Positions 1-12,200 of a stretch of 30,543 nucleotides of DNA are shown here, in pieces (within the stretch, counting starts at the first letter, position 1; each line of letters starts with the position of its first letter). The notes under the pieces are model-generated. The model had not been told where the DNA came from and did not search any database. It worked only from the letters and a program-made list of their open reading frames with translations. The position numbers and the translations under genes are program-made. The DNA is from Ophiothrix spiculata. Taxonomy: Eukaryota; Echinodermata; Ophiuroidea; Amphilepidida; Ophiotrichidae. Location of the stretch: NCBI GenBank assembly GCA_000969725.1, contig JXSR01S044434.1; one strand, given 5' to 3'.

Positions 1-8
1 TCTATGAA

Positions 9-15
9 TATAAAA
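9..15 (+). promoter_or_regulatory. Possible TATA box upstream of eIF6
   Basis: TATAAAA lies 142 bp before the eIF6 start codon. The position is plausible for a promoter with about a 110-nt leader. Housekeeping translation genes often lack a TATA box and the region is AT-rich, so a chance match is possible. Confidence 0.2.
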
Positions 16-156
16 TTTAGGGCTAGAAATTGCATTGTGTGTGTGCAGTAAGCTCGGGTGGGAAAACTTCGATTACGCCTAAGTCATTGATTGAAGTGTA
101 AGCTTACTTCAACAATTTCGTTTCCGGATCAAGAGTGTCAACTTTTTTAGTCGAGT

Positions 157-263
157 ATGGCCGTTCGTGTACGCTTTGAGAACAGTGATGAGATCGGTGT
201 ATTTTCAAAGTTAACCAACAAATACTGCCTTGTGGGTATTGGAGCTTCTGAAAATTTTTATAG
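157..263 (+). CDS. eIF6: eIF6 exon 1
   Basis: First coding exon, from ATG (context cgagtATGg) to the donor AG|GTAAGCC. It encodes the first 35 residues plus two bases, ending in GASENFY with the split Ser codon completed by exon 2 (AG|T). A possible acceptor (acttttttag) lies just upstream at 141-150, so an upstream non-coding exon is possible. Confidence 0.96.
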
Positions 264-3200
264 GTAAGCCAGAATTTTAAAACAAGCTTAAATGATCTTT
301 TTTATTTAATCAATCAATCAATCAATCAATCAATGATACAAGTACTTGCATAACATGCATACCCCATGAAGGAGTCTATTCGTACAGGGGACCGTGACTG
401 TCCGACCACGGAGCAAGTAGAGTAAAGTTTCTTGCCCAAGGTAGGTTGGTAAACAAAAAAATATGTTTTATTTGGATTGTCATTAAATTAGTGCTATTAC
501 AAAGAGCTAACAAAAAGAAAACTAATAAGCCATAAATCAACTTTGTCGGGTTTTCAGTTGCGGAGATAAATTAGTTTTTTGACGCGACTTTTGGAGCCAA
601 TATACTGTATGTGCATGTGTGCATGACGACTCAGAACCACCACCGAGGTCAGTATTTTTAACGATATTGAAAATTCATATTTGTGAGTAAAATTTTAGAA
701 TATAGTTAAAAAAATAATGCAATTAAATATCCCGAAATGATTTTTGAAAAATCCGCTAAGAAAACTTGTAAATCATAGCTCAAAGTTGTTGAAATACCTG
801 ACGAAAAAATCTCCATATGACGCTTAGAAAATAGTGTGATATGACGCCATCTTTGATATCCCATAATATGTTCCGGAAATCATCGGAAGGGCGAAGTATC
901 TAAAATTCATTCACAAATTACACCTCGGTCAACATCGATGTGAGCGGACTTTGCCGACACTGGCCGAAGATATTTTGAAGAGGTGAATGACGTCATTATC
1001 AATTTGGAGCGAAATTCGGCTGCTGTGACAAGTCAATTATCCCCCATAATTGTATCAAAGTATAGCAATAAATATTTAAAAAGAAGTAAATTTTCAATTC
1101 CTCAAAGTACATTTACTACTTGAAAACCTTCAAAACGGGACTGAAAATCTTACTTTTACCGTAATCCACGTTGCAATCAATGTGTACCATTCGCCACCAC
1201 AGAAGAGAAAACCAAAGATGGCGCCGACTGTGCGACATATGGGGCAAAAACTGGGGGAGTGCAGCGCCAGCATCGGGGATGTTTGTTCAGGGACCTACAC
1301 AAGGAAACAAGGTTTTTAGGAGACGAAAACCGCCCGGCTCCGGGGCTCGAACCCACAATCTCTGTATTACGAAACCCGTGCTCTAACCGCTCGGCCATGC
1401 TCCCCTCATGTAACTTGACTTGTAAACAAACTTGTTCCAAGTCGCAATTTTACAAAAACAGTCATTGCACCTAATTGGTCTGTACAGTCATAACTGAATA
1501 TAAAGAAAATATGGGTTTAAGGTAGCTTTAACGGTTACAGTGTCCTGCACAGAATTTACAAGTTTTAAATTTGAAATTTTGATTTTTTTTCCCCATTGTT
1601 GAAGCGTTTTTGAGTTATGCTATTTTCGTTTATTCCAATTTCCCATGTAGACTTTGTACACAGCAAATTTGGCCACCATGAAAATTTCACAAAATTTGTC
1701 AAATTTCTGAAAAAAATGCTATTTACTATTAAAGATTTTTTTTTCTATGGCAGTGGTTCACAAATAAAACTATTTTTTCTTTGCATTGCTAACTGATCCC
1801 AGATTGTCGTAAATGTTGTTTGTTTTTTGTCGATTTCTCATGATTTTCATTTTTTATTAAATTTATGAGTGTTGATACTATGATATGCAATTATCTTTTT
1901 ATGTTCACAGTGTATTTGAAGGAGAATTAGCAGATGTTATACCAGTTGTGCATTGTTCAATCGGTGGCTGTAGAATCATTGGCAGGTTATGTGTAGGTAA
2001 AGTATCACATTGTACAGTCTAATGTATAGCCAGAGGAGGTTTTCAGAATATCCCACAATGCATTATTCTGATACACTTAGATATAATAGGCAATAATGGT
2101 TTTCTGGACAAGGGGCTGTTAGAACTTTGAGAATTCCATTGAATAGTACTCATTCATATCTTTCCAGCGATGTGTTTCTTTTCAAAACAGCCCAGTGTTT
2201 ACCCACATTGCTGAAACTTCAAAAACGTCAGAAACCTGTACAAAAGTATAGGAGTTGAATTGGATTTGCATGTACATTGTACAATGTTGCATTGCCAGGG
2301 CTTCATTTTTAAAATTTTCAGAAGAGCTATAAATAGCTCTTCTGGAGCTCTCAAGAAGAGCGGTAGAAGAGCGGTCTGAAAAGATCCTCTGGAATGAATA
2401 AGAAGAGCTGTTGTGTAAATAAGAATCCCGTTTATGTATGTTATCATGTTTTCCTTTGCAACATCAGTATTCTTGAATCTCGTTCAAGGCACTCACGGTG
2501 TTATTACACAGATTACACCACAACTAGATCTAGTAGCACCTCTCTGATCTATCACTGATATTTCAAAACCAATTGTTTCATAATTCCAGTCTTTAAAAAC
2601 AAATTTTGCAGCCATGAAATTCACGATTGAAACCATAAACAATGGAATAATGATGAACCGGAAGTCGTTAAGCTGCAGCTGACATAGTGCAGAAAGCGCA
2701 ATCGTTACAAACAATCATCAAGTCTCCGTTCGTAGATTCTCGTATTACTAGTTGTACAATAACGGTGAGCTACCGCCTGTACTGAATAGCGATATCAATA
2801 AGAGATTAATCTCTTTGCGATGTGTACAGGTAAAATAATTTGCCTCTTATTTTCGATCGGTGAACATCTGCCACTGAATTTCTTTACGTTCGGCAAACAA
2901 GTACATTGGAACGAACATTTTTTAGAAACCCAGGAATTTGTAAGACGCGCGACAAATCGCGCTGTTAAAAATATTTTGAGACGCGCGAAAGCGCTCGATC
3001 GATCTCGAGCGTCTCAAAAGTGAAGCCCTGATTGCATCGTGGGATATTGTGAAAACCTCCTCTGATGTATAGCCATAGGTGTTTGTACTGACTTTTGTGT
3101 TTCATTGTCTTAGGGAAGGGGTTGGTTCTTATTACAATCTTGAGTGGTTATAGGGAAGTGATGCAAATTAAGGGTAGGTAGATTTGTCTCAAAGCAAAGG

Positions 3201-6200
3201 CTGCAAATTTTGGGTATTTTGACTCCCAGGACTTTTGGACCATAGGTAACATCACTAGGGTGGACACAAAATCATTCTGTTGCACGGAACCATGCAGGAG
3301 GGGTAAAAGTCATTACAGGGGGCAAATTTGAAAATTGGTCTAAACTTCTTTAAAACCATTCTAACATGTTCCTCTTATCATAACGAACCAGAAAATGTAT
3401 ACTTTGACCCATCTCCGATTAATGCTTCAAGAGTTATATCCGAAAACATGAAAGGTCAAATCAAGGGTCAAGAGATGGGTCTATGGGAGTCAAAAATTTC
3501 AAAAGAGTCCGATTTTATTCAGAATGGTCTCAAATAAGTCGTCTTGCAAAACTGTCTGTATAATGTAATATTTTCAAACGTCTATGATCAATCGTTGCTA
3601 TGGTTACAGGTCGATATAAAGTTTTTGTTATTCCATGTATTTGCACAAATTGAAAATAATGTTTTTGTCTTGATACCATAGAAACGATTGTTGGAATATA
3701 TTACTTTATGTAGACAGTTTTGCAAGACAAACAATTTGAGACCATTTTGAACAAAATCCGATACTTTTAAAAATTTTGACTCCCATAGGCCCAACATGTG
3801 ACCCCTGTAATCACCTTTCATGTTTTCGGTTATATCTCAAAAACCCTTCATCAGATATGGGTCAAGGTATACTTTTTCTGCTTCCTTATGATGAGAGGAA
3901 CATGTTAGAATAGTTTAAAACAAAATTTGACCAATTTTGAACTTTGCCCCCTGCAATGACTTTTACCCCCTCCTGCAGGGTCCCTTGCAGGTGACTGATT
4001 TTGTGTCCACCCTAGTGTTGTTACCTATGGTCCATAGAACCCAAATAGGTAGGACACATTAAAATAATTTCTCGTTGCAGTTATACCCCTAAAATGGGGT
4101 TTTGCTCCCTAGGTAATTTTCAAATTTTGACTAGCGAGCCGTCGGACTAGCGAGCTTTCGGACTAGCGAGCTTTTGGACTAGCAAGCTGTCCCCTCTCAA
4201 GAACATGAAACTTGTAAATTGAATGAGGCCTAATGTATTCATAACATTTCCTACATAAAGACAATGAGCCTACTGTTCGAGCGGTTAGAGCGCAGGACTC
4301 ACAATACAGAGGTTCGGGTTCGAGTCCCAGTTAGAACATGTCTCCTTGTTTCTTTGGGTAAGAAACATTAACTGTGATTGCTCTGTGCTTCATAAGTCGT
4401 GCTAAGCCCTTGGTCCCCTGTGTGAATGCTTCTTCTTGGGTGCATATAGTGGTATACCTGGTGAGTCTATTTATTATAATGCTGTGGGTTTATTAAAGTT
4501 TGCTGACCATTTTGGCCCCAGTAACTTCAAGTAATTGATTTTTAAGTTGTATGCTTTATAATTAAATGTCCCCACAAGAAAAAGTTATAAAACTTTAAAA
4601 TTTGTTTTTGAATCAAAAATAATCAAATCGAACAGCTACGTTTTTTGTTGCTCACATCTGTTTTAATACGTTGTTGCATGTAAACTAAATTTCGAGAATC
4701 AAGTGCAATAGTAAAACTTGCATGGTGTTGGAAGCTGATTTTCAATCTAGAATTGATTTTAAGTTTTACGAATATGGTTCTTTGGTTACTGTAGTCTCTG
4801 GCAAAAGAAAATATTGTGTGTATTCATCATGCTTTGCTTCCAATGGAATTGTGTGCATGGGAAATCATGTGAGTAGTTAGTGATATTTAATGATCATAAA
4901 TCAAAGTTAATTGCTGTAATCCTGCATTTGGGTATGTTTCATCACTAACTACTAACATGCCTACAAAATATCCCATAGGAAGCAGTGCATTATGGGATAC
5001 ACATCTTTTTACATGATTTAGGCAAAACTAAAAAAAAATCTTCCAAAACGAAAATTTAGAGTCGGACAGGCCCGTAAAACAGGGTTTTGTTTTTGTTGCC
5101 TTAAAGTTCCTCTTTCCAAACACACTACATGTAGACTTTTGACACCACTCATACTTGAGACCTTCCTTATCCTTGTTTAAGTAATCTGGCTTTGTACTTA
5201 GTGACTCGGGGCTAACTCTACTGTTTCCAGTCTTTGAAAGCAGTGTATAAAATCCCAAGGAGGATTAAGGGATAAATTAGTACACTCCAAACATTTCATT
5301 CAAAAATAAATTGTTTTAAAAATATATATCAAACAGGTCTCCAATCCTAGAAGAAAACAAATCAGGAACTGCTGTAAAGTGTGAAATATCCACAATGTAC
5401 ATGTAAATCTCTCATGAACAGAGACAATTGACCATTTTGGTGGCATTAAAAAGGTGCTCAGAGAGTGGGGGATAGGGCCGTTCCATTATGGTTACGCAGG
5501 GTGTGCCTTGGGATCGACCCCTTTTTAAAAACCGGCTTGTACTCAATGACCCCCTTTTCTATTTTGGCTTCTTGCCAAAAGAGTTCAAATACTCAATACC
5601 CTCTTTTTTAATGGTCAGATACTCAATGACCACCCCCCTTTTTCTTATTCACTCCTGCGCAAGTTTCTACCGAATGACCCCTAATTTTCATTTCGCCAAG
5701 ACACACCCCTGTCACTTTTGATAGTGAGTTCCCTCCCCCTTCTGGGTGATGCATCCTGTTTTCTATTTTCTAAACAATTCCTTGTTTTCTGTGGTGTTTT
5801 TTTGCCAGGAAATCGCAATGGTCTTCTTGTGCCAGCCCATACTACAGATATTGAATTGCAACACATAAGGAATTCTTTACCAGATGACGTCGCGGTACAG
5901 AGAGTGGAGGAAAAATTATCAGCCCTTGGCAATGCAGTGGCTTGCAATGATTATGTTGCCTTAGCTCATCCTGATTTAGATAAGGTAAAATCGTAGATTT
6001 ACATGGGAGATACTGGACTTTAGGGGAGATATTATCAGGCTTGCCCATTTAATGGCAATGTCAGCCATGAAGGTCAAATTGGGGGTATTCGGGTCTACTC
6101 GTTTCCCGGAAGAAATCAAGTCTGAGTGCCGAGATTCGGATGCGTGTAGAGACAAACTGCGCAAGTAATGCTTTACATGAATGATATGCCAATCTGCACG

Positions 6201-9200
6201 CAAAGACACTGTAAAGTAAAAAGCACTCGTTTTGGAACTGGCACTCATTTTGGTACTCGTTTTACCACTTGTTTTAGTACTTGTTTTGGAAAACGAGTGC
6301 TAAAACAAGTGGTTTTTGAGTTTTAAAATGAGTGCCCATTCCAAAATGAGTGCTTTTTACTTTACAGTGAGAGTGAGTGCATGTTTTCAGTATTCAAGCA
6401 TTATGACAAGATGTGATGCATCAACGGCAAAGACCAGACTATTTTTTTGTCTCCATGCCGAATTAAAAATGTCGGTAAGTCCAGTATCTCCCCTGTTAAT
6501 CTATGGGTAAAATATGTGTCCTCTTTGGGAACTGAACTAAGTTGTTCAAATAAATACTAGTGCTGTAATTAATTGTTGGAGGTATCGATCGTCTTAATAT
6601 TTACATAACTTTAGACATGTGGATACAAAAATGGTAGAATCAATACTAAATGACGTCAAGCCGAGGTAAAAAAAAAGATTATATGCTTAAAATAAGAAAA
6701 AGAGCTGTCTCCCATCCGTCTATAACGTTGGCAGGACGTTGCACATCCAAGTAAGTGTTCACAGCAGCTATTATGGTCAAGATTCGTCCATCATTTATGA
6801 AATGTGTGAGTAGCACTGTGCACCTAAAGGTCCATTGCGGTTGAAACACACGTGGTTGCCCATAGGCCCTGGAAGTGTGAATCTCTGTGGTTGAAGTATT
6901 GATATGCATGAAAATTGGCGACTGCGTCATTTAAAGTTCATTTCAACTGAGGTGACTATTAGAATCTAAACTCGATCATTTCCCCATGTCCTTTAAAAAT
7001 ATAGGCTTGATCAAACTGCAAACTTGTCAATATTCATTTAACGTACTATGCTTGATGCATATAGTTTTTGCTGCTAAGTTAACACTGGGACTTGTTACTG
7101 GTAACTCAAGCCAGTAATAAAATTGTGTGATTATTGAATAATGTTATTGACATTTCGGATGTTTGTCTGTTTGTCTTTCGACACATCGATACTCAAAAAG
7201 CCTATTGATTGCCGCACTTATAAATACAGGGTGAGTCAAAATAAAGTTGACCAAGATTTATGATTCTAAAACAAAAACAACAATTGTGAGTCAAAACCAC
7301 ACTGATACCGGGTAAGTCAAAACCACAAGTGTTAACCACATTTTAAATATTTTCCCAGTGTTTTTTGCTTATTTAAAAAAAAAAGAATGAAAGAAACTGA
7401 CAAAATTTCCCTAAGAGAGGTTTTAACTAAAGAACTCATTTTACAGGCTGTCCGCAAAATTGATGAGCAAGCCAAGTCAAGTGTGGCTGTACATGAAATG
7501 CTTATCCTACTGATCATTCAAATTAAAACAAGGGTGCTAATGCAGGTATTACAAATGCAAATTTCATGGCACTGTTGTTCAAGCTATTTGACGCTAGATC
7601 AGTAAAGCTTGTGCATTGTATATGAAAGCCCAAACACACATTGTTCCTAATGTGTAGATTTTACCATGTGATTGGTTTTCTAAAGAAACCATTTCACATG
7701 GTGAAACCTTCATGTTATATGCTTTTAGGTCCAAAACTGACCCCACCATCACATTCTACATGAAAATTCACATCTAGAAATGGATACTTTTTTATATGGA
7801 TTTAATAATCATATATATTTTTTCAGAAAATGAATAGTTGACTGTACCCTTAAAGGAGATGGTCCGATTGCCTCAACTTTTTCAAACTGTTTGAGATTTT
7901 GGTACCAAAATATTGCTCATAATTTTCTCATAACCCATTTGAAATTTCACGACTGAGTTATGTTTCGTCTTGGCAATATATATATGAAAATGTGTCTAAT
8001 TATAGTAACCATAATTAATTTTACAATGCAACGTACATGTATAAGAAGCTCTGAAATAAAAAAACTCTCATAAAATCAAAACTGTTTGACCGATTCAGCT
8101 GAAATTTGAAATTTAGACCTTTCATATGACATTGAAAACTAAATTTTGAAAAATTGGACCAAGCTCCTTTAAAAGATTAACACGGTCTCAACAACACTCA
8201 TTTTAGTTTATTTTTAAATAATGTTAATTTTTGACCTTCTACAGGAAACAGAAGAAATCATTACAGATGTCCTGAAAGTGGAAGTGTTTAAACATACCGT
8301 TGCAGATAGTAATGTACTAGTTGGCTCCTACAGTGTGTTCAGTAACCAAGGAGGACTTGTAAGTGTTTAGATCTTGCCCAAGTTTACCTAAATTGTGATG
8401 TCGAAATTCCATTTTATGGAGAGGATTATTTTGTGCAATGGGAATTTGAAGTTTTGATTGAAAATGTCAATTGAATTGAGTACCAGAATGCACATTAAAG
8501 GTGTAGGATCCTATTTCAGCATGTGTATAATTACTTAACTAATTGATCTTGACCTCTGAAATGCATTGAGTAAGGTTTCAACCTTTTGCTAGGGTCGAAA
8601 GTATGCAACCCTGGGGATGTTATGTAAATAGAAAGGAAATGGCAAATAGGTATATTAATTAATGTTATAGTTTCGGAGATAGGTGAAATTTTGGATTTAC
8701 AATCAGAAAAATATGGACTTTCATTTGGCATCAAAAAATATACTACTTCCGGTTGAGCCCTGGGGGATGATGAGAATGTTATCGGAACCTACACTTTTAA
8801 CCCAAGGCCACGGAATCATAAAAAAAATAAAACTCTTCTTGTTATTTTCTGTGTTAAATTTATATCTTTTTGGCTCACACATAAGTTCATATTCCAATGA
8901 CCATGCAAAAATGGTTCAACAATTTATGTATTTCCCAGGGGGTCATTTTGGATTTGGGTCATTGTTGCAATCGCATATACTGTATGTATTAAGCGCATAT
9001 ACTAGCACTGTATGTATTATAGTAGATTTTTCAATCCTTGTCACCAAGCGCATATTGGTGATGGTAAGATTACATATGGAGGGGATGTGTTCCGAACAAA
9101 ACTAAAACGCCGTATAATTCTCAACATTGTTCAACATAATACGATGATCTAACTCTCATTAAATGAACTATTTTCTATAGAATACGCAAGGTTTGTATTG

Positions 9201-12200
9201 GCAAAGATTTGATGTCATGCTATTGATTTGGGTTCGTTTTGGAGGCTACAACATCGACCTCTTTGTTTAATTTAATGGGCCTAATGGTTCGATCATTAAT
9301 GTCACAGTAATATTGTCGTTTGTTATGTATTGCCGAAACTAAAATAAATGGCAACACACATGTACAATTGTACATGTATGATTTTAAGTTGATGTTAATT
9401 GAGGATATTTTTTAACGTTAATAGGCCCAGATGCCTGTTTGTTTTCTTTTACTAAATCCTTATATAGTGATTCAAATAAATGCGACTATGCAGTCACATA
9501 TATTAGTGCCCAATAAAGGAATTGAAATAAATAATGCTGTCAGCAGTCATAAAAAGCAGGCAAGACTACTGGTTTGCGAACCATCTTGTCTCAATAATTT
9601 AGTATATTGCTATTCTTGTGTGTTGTGTGGTTGTTGCCTAACTTTATCTTTCAATGTCGTCACTGACACACAGCAGTGCCTTAATCAAAAGGTGATATGC
9701 ATGAAAAATACGGATTTGTTATAATAGTTATACTTTGACTGTTTTGTCCGTTAGGTTCATCCCAAGACCAAAGTAGAAGATATAGATGAGTTATCGTCAC
9801 TTGTTCAGGTGCCATTAGTGGTAAGTACAATCAAACTCGAAGTTGCATGGGTGTAAATGCAAACACGCTGAAAAGGTTGTTGTCTGGTAGTTTCTTTTCC
9901 CCATGTGATGGAATGTATAATAGTGCATACTCTTTGCATGGTTCATCTTCAGGCATTGGGAGTACAAGACCCAAAAATCTGAGCTGACGAAACTTAACTT
10001 TCTCCACTAGTGACGAAGCCTAGGTCAGATCATAGATAGAGGCATTGGCCAATCTATCGATCCTTTTGATAAATATATACCTTCATACATGCAGGTTGAA
10101 AACATACATTTGATGATTAAAACTGCACTCACCAGAATTATTTTTCCCAGATAATTTCAAGACCAAACTGGTCCCTTCATCAGTGGGTGGATGTTGTGAG
10201 GTGCTTAGATCCAGTGTTTCTAGATGTTATTCCAGAAGTGGTGTTTTATTTGTAGATCTCAATAAACAATTATAAATTGTTGAGTATATGCACTGATATG
10301 TGGGTATGAGATCAGTGTGCATGTGCTCAGCGTATAACTGTGCCTATACTCAATGTATACAAAGAGCACATAATTCTATAGCAAGAATCAGGCCCCATGA
10401 CTCACAGCCATACAACAGGACAGTGACACAAGTTGTATTGAAGAGCTTAACGCTGGACCTTAGTGGAGATAGTGATATTGGGGAACCTCCTTAGATGCTC
10501 TAGTTTCCAAAATGCTGTGCAAGTAAAGGTTAGATTCCTTTTATCCCTTTGCGGTGTGGTTGCGGTGCATTTTGCACTGTAAGGGTACTGGCAGAACTTT
10601 TGTATAACAGGGGTGTGAGAGTTTAGATTTTAATCAGATTTCAGATTTTTTCATGCCTTCAAAGGAGTCTTAATTTCAGCTTTGTTTGCTATTTTCAGCC
10701 TGTTTTTGGCATTTTGTCACTATTTTCAATTTTTTTTTCAGCCGACTGGTATAATTTAAAGATTCAACTTTTGACCGTCCAATTTCAATGCGGTTCCGCA
10801 TGCAGTGCTTTTTGAATTGATGAAATGGTTTTCAGCGAGAGTGATTCCTTTTATCCGGTCCATTTGCGGTGTGGCTATCAGGAAACGCATGCCTTTACTT
10901 GAATCGGTCCCTGGAGTGATTCATCCGTTTTGAATGCGTTTTGGTTGTGCGGAAACTTTTCAATCAGAGAAGATGATGAAATGGAACTGCATTGAAAACG
11001 GATGGACAAAATTGAATCTCAGCTTCAACCTAATACCATTCATCTCCATTCACTTGTGTGCTTTAAATTGTACCACTACCAGTACCCTTACAGTGCAAAA
11101 TGCTCCGCAACCGCAAAGGAATCTCACCTTAGACCCTTCCTTTTATTAAAATCTCCATAATAGAGCCAAGGTAGTTGAAGTCTTCTAATTTGACCAGCAT
11201 TACCATGAACTTCAAGTGAGGGCTTCTTTTGGGAACCATTTTATTCTAGCATAGGGATTAATTTGAGGCGTTCAAATTTTTGCCAATAATGCAATAATGC
11301 ATCGCATCTTGTCATAATGAGCGGATCTAATCTTATAGGCCTATTTGATTTAAATTAAATATCAAGGTTACCAATTTAATTCGCTGACTTCATGACTGCA
11401 TAATAATTGTTGATAAAGTCAAACTAGAATCAGTGTTTCTAATTCTCCATCTCGTCTCACTTCACTGCCCAGAACGTTATCAAAATGCTTCGTTAAATAC
11501 CGGCTCTAGACCCCATTCTTAAAAATAACGGTCAGGGCAATGAACTTTAAACAAAAGAAACACAATGGATAATTAATGAATAGAAAAGGGCTAGTCGTGT
11601 ATGGGGAAATTAATTAGTCCATATTTTTGGAATCACAACAACGTACCAAATCTTGCTGAATATTCAAATGAAATTATGTTCAAGCAATGCAAGGTTCGTC
11701 CATATGGAAGCAACAATATAAGCCAAAAATAATACCAAAATCATGAAAGGTTCAGATATAAAAAAATATCAATATGCAGTGATTTGGTCTTAATCAATCC
11801 TAATCAATACAAAACCACCAGCTCACAATGTTGTAGAATACTACAAGGGATATGCTATTGATCTCGTAACAGAGTCTGACTGCTTGTTGCATATTTCATT
11901 GTTTAAAGAGTTTAAGGTATATTGAACTATTTTTTGAAACTATTTTAGTGTATGTTTTCCACTTGTTCGTTGTTAGGCAGGAACAATAAACCGAGGCAGT
12001 GATGTCGTAGGAGCAGGTATGGTGGTCAATGATTATGCTGCCTTCTGCGGCCTGGACACAACCGCAACAGAAGTGTCGGTCATCGAAAGTATATTCAAGC
12101 TGGGTAACACTGACGCAAGTGCCATTACGACCAAGATGAGGGATTCATTGGTTGAGAGGTAAGGTTCAAATGAGTTCAGGCTGTTGTTAAGGTGTCTGGT

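Noticed and set aside
1333-1406. Possible tRNA gene on the minus strand
   Set aside because: A and B boxes are present but the anticodon stem does not pair, and the sequence continues into a SINE body seen elsewhere in the window.
3328-3821. Two opposite short open frames with similar protein sequence
   Set aside because: They are the two mirrored arms of the foldback at 3237-4034, so similarity comes from the palindrome and not from a gene pair.
8683-9105. 140-codon open frame in eIF6 intron 4
   Set aside because: No domain, no conserved motif, intronic, and composition like its surroundings.
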